Part shown: one piece after another, positions 1-7,367 of the stretch
Position numbering within the stretch: the first letter of the stretch is position 1
Layout: the number at the start of each line of letters is the position of its first letter
NCBI GenBank assembly: GCA_026988525.1
Contig: JALSLC010000003.1
Span: 1 to 64,000 of the forward strand
DNA from: Archaeoglobaceae archaeon
GTDB taxonomy: Archaea > Halobacteriota > Archaeoglobi > Archaeoglobales > Archaeoglobaceae
DNA: 64,000 nt
Reading direction: 5' to 3'
The notes under the pieces: generated by a model
What the model was told of the DNA's origin: nothing
Seen by the model: only the letters and a program-made list of their open reading frames with translations
Database searches by the model: none
Translations under genes and position numbers: made by a program

Positions 1-459
1 AGAGAGTATGCAAGACAGATTGTAAAAAATGCCAAAGCTCTTGCTGAGAGTTTATATGAGCTTGGGTTTAAAGTTGTTGGTGAAAGTAAGGGATTTACTC
101 AATCTCATCAAGTTGCGGTTGATGTATCTAAATTTGGAGGAGGAGATCCTGTTGCAAAGAAACTTGAAAGAGTTAATATAATTTTAAATAAGAACCTTCT
201 TCCGTGGGATGATTTAAGTAAAACTGAAAATCCATCAGGAATAAGAATTGGAGTTCAAGAAGTTACAAGGTTGGGAATGAAGGAAGGGGAGATGAAGGAA
301 ATAGCAAGATTTATTTATGACGCTGTGAATAATAAAAAAGATGAAAATTCATTAAGAAATGAAGTATCTGAATTTAAAAAAGAATTTACTACTGTAAAAT
401 ATACTTTTAAAGAATGTGAAATATATCGAATATTGGAAAACTTTTTAAACGATATTTAG
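1..459 (+). CDS. glyA: Serine hydroxymethyltransferase, C-terminal part
   Basis: This is the last 152 codons of a PLP enzyme that interconverts serine and glycine and passes the one-carbon unit to the pterin carrier (tetrahydromethanopterin-type in archaea). The frame is open from base 1 and closes with TAG at 457-459. The visible part holds the family's C-terminal small domain, with SGIRIGVQEVTRLGM matching the conserved G(I)R(I/L)G..E.TR(L/R)GM stretch of SHMT. The N-terminal two thirds, including the PLP lysine, lie outside the window. The internal ATG at 271 is in the same frame and is not a separate gene. Confidence in the family is high. Confidence 0.93.
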   Translation, partial: REYARQIVKNAKALAESLYELGFKVVGESKGFTQSHQVAVDVSKFGGGDPVAKKLERVNIILNKNLLPWDDLSKTENPSGIRIGVQEVTRLGMKEGEMKEIARFIYDAVNNKKDENSLRNEVSEFKKEFTTVKYTFKECEIYRILENFLNDI

Positions 460-504
460 AGAAAAATTTAAATTCCATATCTTGTAGGCTGGCAAAGTAA
501 CTTC

Positions 505-522
505 GGGTGCTTTTTGGCACCC
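505..522 (+). other. Perfect 6-bp hairpin in the leader of the coiled-coil gene
   Basis: GGGTGC (505-510) and GCACCC (517-522) form a perfect stem around a 6-nt T-rich loop. An AT-rich TATA-like stretch (aatttaaattcc, about 466-477) lies at the right distance for a transcript that begins just before the hairpin. It may be a leader element, or a terminator-like structure after glyA. The 3' side is not followed by a T-run, so a leader role fits better. Function is inferred only. Confidence 0.4.
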
Positions 523-566
523 ATTAAATACCATTGTCTCCGAAACAACGGGACTGTTGTGAGAAC

Positions 567-1427
567 ATGATGCTGGAAAAATTGGTTGAAAGGAAAGAGC
601 AACTTGAAAATGACCTTCAGGAGCTTATAAAAAAGAGAGATGAACTAAATAAACTTGCAAAGGAATATGCAGATAAGAGAGATCAATTAAACAAGGAAGT
701 TAGAGAGTTGTTAGCCAAGGCAAAGGAGTGTAAAATAAAAAGAGACGAGTTTAACGAAAAGGCGAGAGAAATTAAAGCCAAGAGAAACAAAATTCACAAT
801 GAAATAGATATGCTTTACAAAGAGTTAGATAAACTGAGGAAGAGCATCGATAAAGGTGGAAGGCCCTTAGGTGAAATTGAAAAAGAAATTAGAAGGCTTG
901 AATTCAAACAACAAACGAGCGTTTTAACGATTGAGAAGGAGAGAGTGCTAATAGAAAGAATAGCTAAGCTAAAAAGAGAGTTGGAAAAGAGAAAAGAACA
1001 GCTTGAAAAACATGAAGAGTTTAAAAAGCTAATAGCTAAGATAAGAGAACTTAAAGCAGAGGCAAAAGAATTACACCAACAAATGCTGGAATTTGTTGGT
1101 AAAGCGGACGTATATCATGAAGAAATGCTTTCCATTTTCAAGCAGGTTGATGAGAAAAGAAAATTGGCTGACGAAATGCACGAGAACTTTCTAAAAAGCA
1201 AGAAAGAGGCTGACCAGTGTCACGCAAAGATAGGTAAGATTAGAAAAGATATAAAGGATCTTGATAAAGTGATAAAAGCTTTGAAGGCGAAGCAAGTAAA
1301 AAGCAAAGAAGAGCAGGAAAGAGAGGAACTCATAAGGAAGGCAAAAGAGATTTACGAGATGTTCAAGAAAGGCAAGAAATTGGAAACTGAAGACATAATG
1401 TTGCTACAAAGAGCAGGATTAATATAA
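567..1427 (+). CDS. Archaeal coiled-coil protein, function unknown
   Basis: A 286-residue protein made almost entirely of charged heptad-like helices rich in K, E, R and L, with no signal peptide or membrane segment. It resembles the uncharacterised archaeal coiled-coil family often annotated as COG1340; that name is from memory. Two in-frame starts are possible, TTG at 534 and ATG at 567. I prefer the ATG because homologues of this type begin with an M-x-LEK-like helix and no ribosome-binding site precedes the TTG. A 6-bp hairpin sits about 45 bases upstream. It is isolated from its neighbours, and a structural or scaffolding role is only a guess. Confidence 0.75.
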   Translation: MMLEKLVERKEQLENDLQELIKKRDELNKLAKEYADKRDQLNKEVRELLAKAKECKIKRDEFNEKAREIKAKRNKIHNEIDMLYKELDKLRKSIDKGGRPLGEIEKEIRRLEFKQQTSVLTIEKERVLIERIAKLKRELEKRKEQLEKHEEFKKLIAKIRELKAEAKELHQQMLEFVGKADVYHEEMLSIFKQVDEKRKLADEMHENFLKSKKEADQCHAKIGKIRKDIKDLDKVIKALKAKQVKSKEEQEREELIRKAKEIYEMFKKGKKLETEDIMLLQRAGLI

Positions 1428-1438
1428 ATTTTTTTATT

Positions 1439-2518
1439 TTAGATTTTTAGAAAAACTATTGATGAAGCAATTGACATCGTTGCAGCGAGCATTAAAGTGT
1501 ATATCTTACTAAACCCCCAAAGCCATCCATAAATTGTGTTGGCTAATAGGACAGACAGACCAAACACGAGTTGATACGCTCCAAGGCTAAAACCATAGCT
1601 TTCAGATATCTCAGCAACAAAGCTTCTTTGAGTTGCATCAGTTAATGCCATAAAAATGCCAAGTGTAATTAGAGATACTTCCGGTATAAATATGGCGGTT
1701 ATGCAGGTTATAAACATAAATATGTATCCAATTGAAGCAACTACTTTTTTCTTAATTTTATCTGATATTATTCCGATTGGATAAGATAGGGAAGCATAAA
1801 CAAGATTGAACAAAGCATACATAATTAGGGCATTTACAATATCAAACCTAAGTAGAAAAAACATGTAACTAATGTTTGCTGAGCCAAATATTATTGAACA
1901 TGCGATGTACTTTTTCACTCTCAAGTTTAGTTTAGGTTTTGTTGTTGATGCTTTATCTTTTAAAGCTATTAGGGGGAAAATAGATAGAATACCAATTATT
2001 GTAGCAATTAAAATTATCATTCTTTCATTTATCCAAACAAAAAGAATTGCAGCAAATATTGCTCCTAATACTGCTCCAAAACTATCCATTGCACGATGAA
2101 ATCCAAAAGCTCGGCCTTTTTCTTTAGAACTTTCTGCAATTAAAGCATCTCTTGGGGCTGTTCTTAAACCTTTACCACTTCTCTCTAAAAATAAAAACAA
2201 AATTGAGGTGTATGCTGTTTTTGATAAAGCAATTCCAAGCTTAGATAGCTGAGATAGACTATATCCCATTATAACTATGGGTTTTCTTTTACCAATTAAA
2301 TCAGAAATGTATCCAGATACTACTTTCATAATTCCTGAAATACCTTCCAGTAAACCTCCTGAAAAACCAATTAGTACTGAATTGGCTCCGAGAGTAGCTA
2401 AGAAAAAAGGTAGTATTGGAAATATCATTTCACTACTCATATCGTTTAGAAAACTTACAATTCCAAGGAGTTTTATGTTTTTATCCATGTCAGTAATTTT
2501 GCTGACCGCAAACTTCAT
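1439..2518 (-). CDS. MFS transporter
   Basis: A 359-residue integral membrane protein of the major facilitator superfamily. About eleven to twelve hydrophobic segments are visible, and the loop after segment 2 carries the MFS-type DLIGKRKP motif (residues about 70-77). The segment ERSGKGLRTAPRDALIAE (about 112-129) is typical of an archaeal and bacterial subgroup of putative drug/solute exporters. The substrate cannot be told. It is transcribed away from tRNA-Ala, with the start only 29 bp from the tRNA 5' end, so the two promoters must overlap or share space. M11 (2488) is an alternative start. Confidence 0.85.
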   Translation of the reverse strand: MKFAVSKITDMDKNIKLLGIVSFLNDMSSEMIFPILPFFLATLGANSVLIGFSGGLLEGISGIMKVVSGYISDLIGKRKPIVIMGYSLSQLSKLGIALSKTAYTSILFLFLERSGKGLRTAPRDALIAESSKEKGRAFGFHRAMDSFGAVLGAIFAAILFVWINERMIILIATIIGILSIFPLIALKDKASTTKPKLNLRVKKYIACSIIFGSANISYMFFLLRFDIVNALIMYALFNLVYASLSYPIGIISDKIKKKVVASIGYIFMFITCITAIFIPEVSLITLGIFMALTDATQRSFVAEISESYGFSLGAYQLVFGLSVLLANTIYGWLWGFSKIYTLMLAATMSIASSIVFLKI

Positions 2519-2546
2519 AAATCTTATGTAAGTTTAAATTTAAGAA

Positions 2547-2618
2547 GGGCCGGTAGCTCAGCGGTAGAGCGCCGCCTTGGCATGGCGGAGGCCTGGGGTT
2601 CAAATCCCCACCGGTCCA
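2547..2618 (+). tRNA. tRNA-Ala (GGC)
   Basis: A full cloverleaf is visible. Acceptor GGGCCGG pairs with CCGGTCC (one G-U), the anticodon stem CCGCC/GGCGG encloses loop TTGGCAT with anticodon GGC, and the T arm is GGGGTTCAAATCCCC. The discriminator is A and CCA is not encoded. There is no intron. Confidence 0.97.
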
Positions 2619-2654
2619 TTTAGTTTTCCAAAAATAGTTTTAAAAAAGATAAAT

Positions 2655-2921
2655 TTAAAGTAATTCTACTGATTCAACTTCTGCACTTTCAACTCCTTCT
2701 ATTTCTCTTATTTTTTCTGCAAACTTTTCACCAATGTTTCCTTCATCTGGAGCTACAGCTGCTACGACTATTGCTTTAAGTCCAAATGCAATTGGCTGTA
2801 CACCCATATCTCTAATTTCTACATTTTCAGGAACAACTTCTTTTATACGCTCCTTAATTTTATCTAAATCTACATCTACGCCGGTTGGCATCACTCTTAT
2901 CTTCATAATTACGTTTGCCAA
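2655..2921 (-). CDS. ef1b: Translation elongation factor aEF-1beta
   Basis: Guanine nucleotide exchange factor for aEF-1A, an 88-residue cytosolic ferredoxin-like fold. The product carries the family signatures RVMPTGVDVDLDKIKE near the N-terminus and PIAFGLKAIVV in the middle, and ends in VESAEVESVELL. The open frame runs upstream to 3041, but that part overlaps the Zn-ribbon gene in another frame and is not coding here. The real start is a TTG at 2919-2921, six bases after a strong GGAGGTG site. This gives 88 residues, the normal archaeal size. It is the last gene of the leftward operon that starts with the AAA ATPase. Confidence 0.94.
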   Translation of the reverse strand: MANVIMKIRVMPTGVDVDLDKIKERIKEVVPENVEIRDMGVQPIAFGLKAIVVAAVAPDEGNIGEKFAEKIREIEGVESAEVESVELL

Positions 2922-2934
2922 TATGGACACCTCC

Positions 2935-3096
2935 TTAAGGCCCTGTAAATCCACAATTTTCGCATGTATATGGGTTTGCCAATTTTCTACATCTTTTACA
3001 TCTGTATATCGTTTCTCCACAAGATGGGCATGGAAAAGCAACGTAATTTGTTCCTACTAAGTTAGAACCACACGTTACACACCTTTTAACTTCCAT
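2935..3096 (-). CDS. Small Zn-ribbon protein (HVO_2753-like)
   Basis: A 53-residue protein made of four CxxC/CxxxC knuckles (CVTCG, CPSCG, CKRCR, CENCG) and little else. This matches the short archaeal Zn-ribbon family, annotated as RNA-binding in some databases, whose genes usually sit directly before aEF-1beta, as here. The ATG is at 3096 and the TAA at 2935-2937, 13 bases before the aEF-1beta start. The gene overlaps the spurious 5' extension of the aEF-1beta frame and is easily missed by automatic calling. A link to translation is inferred from the family and the neighbour. Confidence 0.9.
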   Translation of the reverse strand: MEVKRCVTCGSNLVGTNYVAFPCPSCGETIYRCKRCRKLANPYTCENCGFTGP

Positions 3097-3112
3097 TCTT
3101 TGAACACCCCCA

Positions 3113-3748
3113 TTATATAACTAACGTGCCCAGCGTTTGGCCTTCCAATATATAACTTTTTACTCTGTTTTTAATAATTCCATTGCAAACAAATACGGGT
3201 ATTTCGAATTCTCTTATAAACTTGAGAGAGTATGGATCAAGGCATCCTTTCACTTCTTCAGCCCTAATTTTCTTTACTAATTTACCATTAACAAAAATTC
3301 CATCAACATCTGTTATTTTAATAACTTTAACATTGTACTCTTTTTTTAGCATTTTAGCAGTCCACAAAGCTAAGCTATCTGATGTAACCTCCCAGCTCTT
3401 AGGTAAATCTAATTTATGCATATTTGATGAATAGGGTAGTAAGATGAATCTGTTTTCTCTTTCTCTATTAAATACCAGCTCATTTAGTAATGCAGGCTTA
3501 AATTTTTCTTTTCCTACGTCGAGTAAAACTTTCGCGAACATTTCCATACTCATAATACCAAGTGTATGGGATGTTTCATCCTCCAATCCAATCTTTAAAT
3601 CTATTAGTCTTGATATATCGGCAAAAATCCAACCACCAGGCACAATTACTATTTTCTTTGCGTAGCTTAGCTCTTCTAAAATACCTTTTAGCCTATCAAA
3701 TCTTCTTCTAGCAATACTTCCTCCCAGCTTAGCCACGATTACCTCCAT
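3113..3748 (-). CDS. mfnE: Amino-acid-kinase family, MfnE-like kinase
   Basis: A 211-residue member of the amino acid kinase superfamily, most likely [5-(aminomethyl)furan-3-yl]methyl phosphate kinase of methanofuran biosynthesis. Visible features are the N-terminal KLGGS phosphate-binding loop (residues 7-11), VPGGW at about 36-40, a conserved TSDSLALW segment, and KITDVDG near 144-150 that fits the ATP/substrate region. It overlaps mfnF by 10 bases in the same operon, which supports the pathway call. The specific assignment rests on family resemblance and the pairing, not on a search. Confidence 0.82.
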   Translation of the reverse strand: MEVIVAKLGGSIARRRFDRLKGILEELSYAKKIVIVPGGWIFADISRLIDLKIGLEDETSHTLGIMSMEMFAKVLLDVGKEKFKPALLNELVFNRERENRFILLPYSSNMHKLDLPKSWEVTSDSLALWTAKMLKKEYNVKVIKITDVDGIFVNGKLVKKIRAEEVKGCLDPYSLKFIREFEIPVFVCNGIIKNRVKSYILEGQTLGTLVI

Positions 3749-4707
3749 TTTTTGTACCTCATTTTAGCCAACATTGCACATGCGTATGATGGAAAAACAT
3801 ATGAAAACTCACCAATCTCATCTCTTAACATTTTACACTTAATTCCTAAATCTTTTGTAATCTCTTTTAATACGAAATCCCCCAATCCACAAACGATTAC
3901 TTTGTCTAAATTCCACTTTTTAATTTGCCATTCTACTGCATTTTTAATCAACTTTAAAAATTCTTCTTTGACTTCAAAAGCTATTTCCTCACAGTTTATC
4001 TCATTTTTATCACAGCAGAATTGTCTTGCAATTCTTTGGCAGCATTCATCGTAAGTTTTTCCCCTTCCATCTGGTGTTTCACAGCTATACTTTTCTTTAT
4101 CAATATCTCCTGTAATTATGAAAACATCTCCTACCGTAGAGTAAAACTCTGGAACTGTAGGGGCATGAACTTTTTTTGAATATCTAAGTACGTAAAAAAT
4201 TGGAGTTCTAAGAACTCCTAAATAGAGTAGCTCCCCTCTCCTCAATCTTTCAAAATCTGATTTTCCTGAAAGAATTTTATCTTTAACTGGTATTATATCA
4301 GTAGTTGTTGATCCAATATCTACAAATAAAAAATCTCTTTCACCTTTTTCCATTAAGTATTTGATTGAAGCTACCCAATTGGATGCAGCGAATTCCTGAG
4401 GAGGATTCATAGCTTCTTTTATTTCACCATTACAATTTAAAAATAGATGTACTGCTTTTGGAAATGCTTTTTTTACAGCATTTTCAACGAATTTAATTCC
4501 CTCTTCTTTTGTTTTAAATGTATCACATATTTCTGCAGTAGTAACTGTGCAAACAGATTTAAATTCTCCAAAGCTTTTGAGCAGCTCAACGAATTTTTTG
4601 CAATTATCTTTCTTCCAAAGAGGATAGTAAACAAGCTTAAAGTCAGTTTTCTCATCTAATATAACACACTTTGTATTAGCTCCACCAATATCTAATCCAG
4701 CGATCAT
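3739..4707 (-). CDS. mfnF: MfnF-like methanofuran condensing enzyme (hydantoinase/oxoprolinase-like)
   Basis: A 322-residue ASKHA-fold protein. GLDIGGANTKCVILD at the N-terminus and FVDIGSTTTDIIP at about 128-140 are the two phosphate motifs of the hydantoinase/oxoprolinase-like family. In H4MPT organisms this family includes MfnF, which joins the aminomethylfuran phosphate to the tyramine-glutamate part of methanofuran. The neighbouring mfnE makes the activated furan, so both late steps are encoded together. The start overlaps the stop of the upstream MBL gene. The specific function is inferred. Confidence 0.82.
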   Translation of the reverse strand: MIAGLDIGGANTKCVILDEKTDFKLVYYPLWKKDNCKKFVELLKSFGEFKSVCTVTTAEICDTFKTKEEGIKFVENAVKKAFPKAVHLFLNCNGEIKEAMNPPQEFAASNWVASIKYLMEKGERDFLFVDIGSTTTDIIPVKDKILSGKSDFERLRRGELLYLGVLRTPIFYVLRYSKKVHAPTVPEFYSTVGDVFIITGDIDKEKYSCETPDGRGKTYDECCQRIARQFCCDKNEINCEEIAFEVKEEFLKLIKNAVEWQIKKWNLDKVIVCGLGDFVLKEITKDLGIKCKMLRDEIGEFSYVFPSYACAMLAKMRYKKWR

Positions 4708-5480
4708 TAAATAAATGAACTCAAATCTTGTTTTTCTTTTTTACCATTAAACTCAAATGTTTGGAAGTCATAGCCAGCGGGATACTTCTTTATAACTACG
4801 TTGTGCGGTGGGAAAAAGTGACTCATGTGTGTTAAAACAACTTTTTTTGCTTTTAGCTTTTTTGATAAGAGCATAGCTTCTTCAGCATTCATGTGTTTTC
4901 TAAAGTGAAATTTTGGAGCTAAGGCTTCAACTATGAACAGGTCTGGATTTTTCATTTCTTCTATACTTTTGTTTGGTATATCTATGTTTGTATCTCCACT
5001 TATGCTTATTTTGTATCCATCTTTTTCTATAACTACACCATGAGCCCTTCGTAGAGGAGGGTGATTTACATCTACGATTGTAACTTTTAATCCTATAACT
5101 TTAAAAGGTTCGTAGCTCTCTACTTCAATTGGTTTATACTTCATAAAGTCCATGTACTTTCCAATATCCTCATGTACTTCAGGTGAGGTATATACAACAA
5201 CATCATCTTGAACTCTGTAGAAATCTCCGAATCCAGCAAAATGATCGTAGTGACAGTGAGTCCATATAACTGCATCAACTCTTTCTACATTCATTTTGAG
5301 TAGTTGATATCTCATATCGGGGGAAGTGTCAATTATCATCGTTTTTTCTTCATTTTTAATAAGGATGGAGAACCTTCTCCTCTCCCACCCATACTTTCTT
5401 GCATTCTCGCAAGTTCTGCAGTGACAGCCTATAACAGGTGTACCCGGAGAATCACCAGTTCCAAGTAGTACTACTTTCAT
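4707..5480 (-). CDS. MBL-fold metallohydrolase (PhnP-like)
   Basis: A 257-residue metallo-beta-lactamase fold hydrolase. The HxHxDH metal motif is present as THCHYDH (about residues 75-81), with further metal ligands in SGDTN, KHMNAEEA and a C-terminal THMSH. The N-terminal LGTGDSPGTPVIGCHCRTC is characteristic of PhnP-like phosphodiesterases, where the cysteines bind an extra zinc. The substrate is unknown; cyclic phosphates or nucleotides are possible. It is coupled to mfnF and starts four bases after the ATPase gene stops, so it lies inside the same operon. Confidence 0.87.
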   Translation of the reverse strand: MKVVLLGTGDSPGTPVIGCHCRTCENARKYGWERRRFSILIKNEEKTMIIDTSPDMRYQLLKMNVERVDAVIWTHCHYDHFAGFGDFYRVQDDVVVYTSPEVHEDIGKYMDFMKYKPIEVESYEPFKVIGLKVTIVDVNHPPLRRAHGVVIEKDGYKISISGDTNIDIPNKSIEEMKNPDLFIVEALAPKFHFRKHMNAEEAMLLSKKLKAKKVVLTHMSHFFPPHNVVIKKYPAGYDFQTFEFNGKKEKQDLSSFI

Positions 5481-5484
5481 AGCC

Positions 5485-6723
5485 TTAGTAGGATGTTTTT
5501 AGACACAACCTATTTCTAACATCTTCCACAGCTTGAAGTAGGTCGTCCATAGTTATTTTTTTCTCTCCTCTTAAGAGTGCTTTTAACACAGCCTCTCTGA
5601 CTACAAGCTTTAAATCTGATCCTGTAAATCCTTCTGTTAGTTTTACTATTTCGTCTATATTATAGTCTCCATCAACTTTTTTTAAGGCTAACTCAAGAAT
5701 TCTTTTTCTTATTTTTTCTTGTGGTTCTGGAAATTCGACTATCTTATCGAATCTTCTCCACACTGCAGGATCTAATAAACTTGGATGATTTGTTGCTGCA
5801 ATGAGTATTACACCATCTTCTACAAGATTTATTTCGTCAATAGATTTCAGTAGTGTGTTAACAGCTCTTTTAACAGCTGCATGTTCATCGCTTGTTCTTG
5901 TTTTTGCCACATAATCAAACTCGTCTATGAAGAGAATGCATGGATTTAGCCTTTTTGCTATTTCAAATACTTTCTCTATGTTTTTCGATGTTTCACCCAA
6001 GTACTGAGATGTGATCATAGATAGCTTTACTTCTACGAGGGGTATTTTCAATTTCTTGCTTAAAGCTCTTGCAGTAGTGGTTTTACCTGTACCGGGGGGA
6101 CCTATGAACAAAAGCTTACCTATTTCAATAACTCCAATTTTTTTCAGATACTCTCTTTCTTCCATTGCAACCTCTATCTTCCTTATTTCTTCTAATTGTT
6201 CTTCATCAAGAGCAACATCTTTAAAGTTAACTTTTATATCCTCTGGAGAGTATATTCTTACTAATCCTAACATTTCCGCTGTTTCCTTGTTCTTCTCTAA
6301 TTCAGCAATAACTGTTTTGAGCCATTCTTTATCACTATGTTTTGGTAAATTCCTTTTTTTTGCTTCTTCATAAGATACATCAAAACCATCGTTCTGGTAG
6401 TAGTATGCAAGAACAGGATTGTTTTTAATCCTCTCTAACCCTTTTGAAGCAAACCATTTTGCTGCAGCTGGTAAAGAAGTTAGTAATACTTGTTTTGTTA
6501 GGTTGTTTAAATCTACAAAAGGCAACTTCAAAGTTTCTTCAACGTGCTTTGCACTACCTATGCTTTTTAGCATATCCAACTTTACTACAAGAGGTCTGCT
6601 AATTCCGTTTTTACTGTAAAACATTTTTCTTATTTCTTTTGGAATATCGTCTTCTGTGAGTTCTTCAAACCTATTGTACACTTCTGCAGTAAGAATGACT
6701 TCTACAAGCTTCACCGTACTCAT
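5485..6723 (-). CDS. AAA+ ATPase, single domain
   Basis: A protein of about 412 residues with one AAA module: Walker A GPPGTGKTT (about residue 210), Walker B ILFIDEFD, sensor-1 LIAATNHP, arginine-finger region DPAVWRRFDK, and a C-terminal helical lid. The first 190 residues form a family-specific N-domain without membrane segments or PAN-type coiled coil. The open frame starts at a GTG (6732); the ATG at 6723 is preferred because AGGTG lies seven bases before it. It heads the operon that ends in aEF-1beta. A Cdc48/proteasome-type unfoldase role is possible, but the client is unknown. Confidence 0.88.
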   Translation of the reverse strand: MSTVKLVEVILTAEVYNRFEELTEDDIPKEIRKMFYSKNGISRPLVVKLDMLKSIGSAKHVEETLKLPFVDLNNLTKQVLLTSLPAAAKWFASKGLERIKNNPVLAYYYQNDGFDVSYEEAKKRNLPKHSDKEWLKTVIAELEKNKETAEMLGLVRIYSPEDIKVNFKDVALDEEQLEEIRKIEVAMEEREYLKKIGVIEIGKLLFIGPPGTGKTTTARALSKKLKIPLVEVKLSMITSQYLGETSKNIEKVFEIAKRLNPCILFIDEFDYVAKTRTSDEHAAVKRAVNTLLKSIDEINLVEDGVILIAATNHPSLLDPAVWRRFDKIVEFPEPQEKIRKRILELALKKVDGDYNIDEIVKLTEGFTGSDLKLVVREAVLKALLRGEKKITMDDLLQAVEDVRNRLCLKTSY

Positions 6724-6895
6724 GGCATACACCTGATTTTTTGACCCAAGACAATCAGACTAGCACTTTTTAAATTTTTTGAATTAGCTCAAATGGTTAG
6801 CATATACTTTGTTAGTATAAATTTTCAAATTTGTTATATTTAAAAGCGGATTAAACTGGCAGTTGAATAAAATTTATTAAAAATAAAGATTAGAT

Positions 6896-7042
6896 TTAAC
6901 TCGAAACTTCTTCTTTTGTTCTGAATGCCTTAAAGAAGCACAAAGCAGACCCTATTCCAAGAACAACAGCCCCTACGAGGTAACTTATTATAGGTGCCAT
7001 AGTTGATGCCGCTTTAACTGTAACATATACGGGAGTGCACAT
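6896..7042 (-). CDS. MCxP mini-membrane protein A
   Basis: A 48-residue protein read right to left from ATG 7042 to TAA 6896, with a strong GGAGGTGAT site six bases upstream. It starts MCTP, has one hydrophobic helix (about residues 14-36) ending in SALCFFK, and closes with a charged tail (RTKEE). Its divergent neighbour at 7162-7329 has the same plan: MCAP at the N-terminus and LLCFK at the end of the helix. I do not recognise the family. The shared N-terminal Met-Cys-x-Pro and the Cys at the membrane boundary look selected. Methionine removal would leave a free N-terminal Cys. The reality of the gene rests on the ribosome site and the paralogue. Confidence 0.72.
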   Translation of the reverse strand: MCTPVYVTVKAASTMAPIISYLVGAVVLGIGSALCFFKAFRTKEEVSS

Positions 7043-7087
7043 ATTTTTATCACCTCCATATACTTTTTTGGGGAATATTTAATAAAG

Positions 7088-7107
7088 TTTACGCACAATA
7101 GTGTAAA
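7088..7107. promoter_or_regulatory. Imperfect inverted repeat between the divergent MCxP genes
   Basis: TTTACGCAC and GTGTAAA face each other around a short AT spacer, midway between the two divergent mini-protein genes. The forward TATA box (7118-7126) and a leftward TATA-like tattaaata (about 7073-7085) flank it. It could be an operator shared by both genes. The repeat is imperfect, so this is tentative. Confidence 0.35.
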
Positions 7108-7117
7108 TTAGGCAAAA

Positions 7118-7126
7118 TTATAAATA
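7118..7126 (+). promoter_or_regulatory. TATA box for MCxP mini-protein B
   Basis: TTATAAATA lies 36 bases before the ATG at 7162 and about 24-32 before the GGAGGGA ribosome site at 7150-7156, so the transcript would carry a short leader. The sequence is a good match to the archaeal TATA consensus. Confidence 0.6.
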
Positions 7127-7161
7127 CTCTTCCAAATCAAATTATACTTGGAGGGATTGGA

Positions 7162-7329
7162 ATGTGTGCACCAGCATCTGTAACGGCATTACATAGTGTA
7201 GTGTCTATTAGTGCCTATCAAGCATACATGCTTAGCCACGTAATGGGTGTATTTGGGTTAGTTGGAGCAAGTTTACTCTGCTTTAAGTCAAGTATAGTTG
7301 GTAGGTTATCTAGGATATTTGGTAAATGA
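7162..7329 (+). CDS. MCxP mini-membrane protein B
   Basis: A 55-residue protein with GGAGGGA five bases before the ATG and a TATA box upstream. It begins MCAP, has a first amphipathic stretch, a hydrophobic helix (about residues 27-43) ending LLCFK, and a basic C-terminus (GRLSRIFGK). It mirrors the divergent 48-residue protein at 6896-7042 in its N-terminal MCxP and its helix-end Cys-Phe. The radical SAM gene follows after 38 bases. I do not recognise the family. It could be a small membrane subunit, or a substrate for the neighbouring enzyme. Confidence 0.74.
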   Translation: MCAPASVTALHSVVSISAYQAYMLSHVMGVFGLVGASLLCFKSSIVGRLSRIFGK

Positions 7330-7367
7330 TATTTTTTATATATTATTTTGTTTTTGAGGGATAGCTG

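Noticed and set aside
2922-3041. N-terminal extension of aEF-1beta
   Set aside because: It runs through the Zn-ribbon gene in another frame, lacks family similarity, and a TTG with a strong ribosome site marks the true start.
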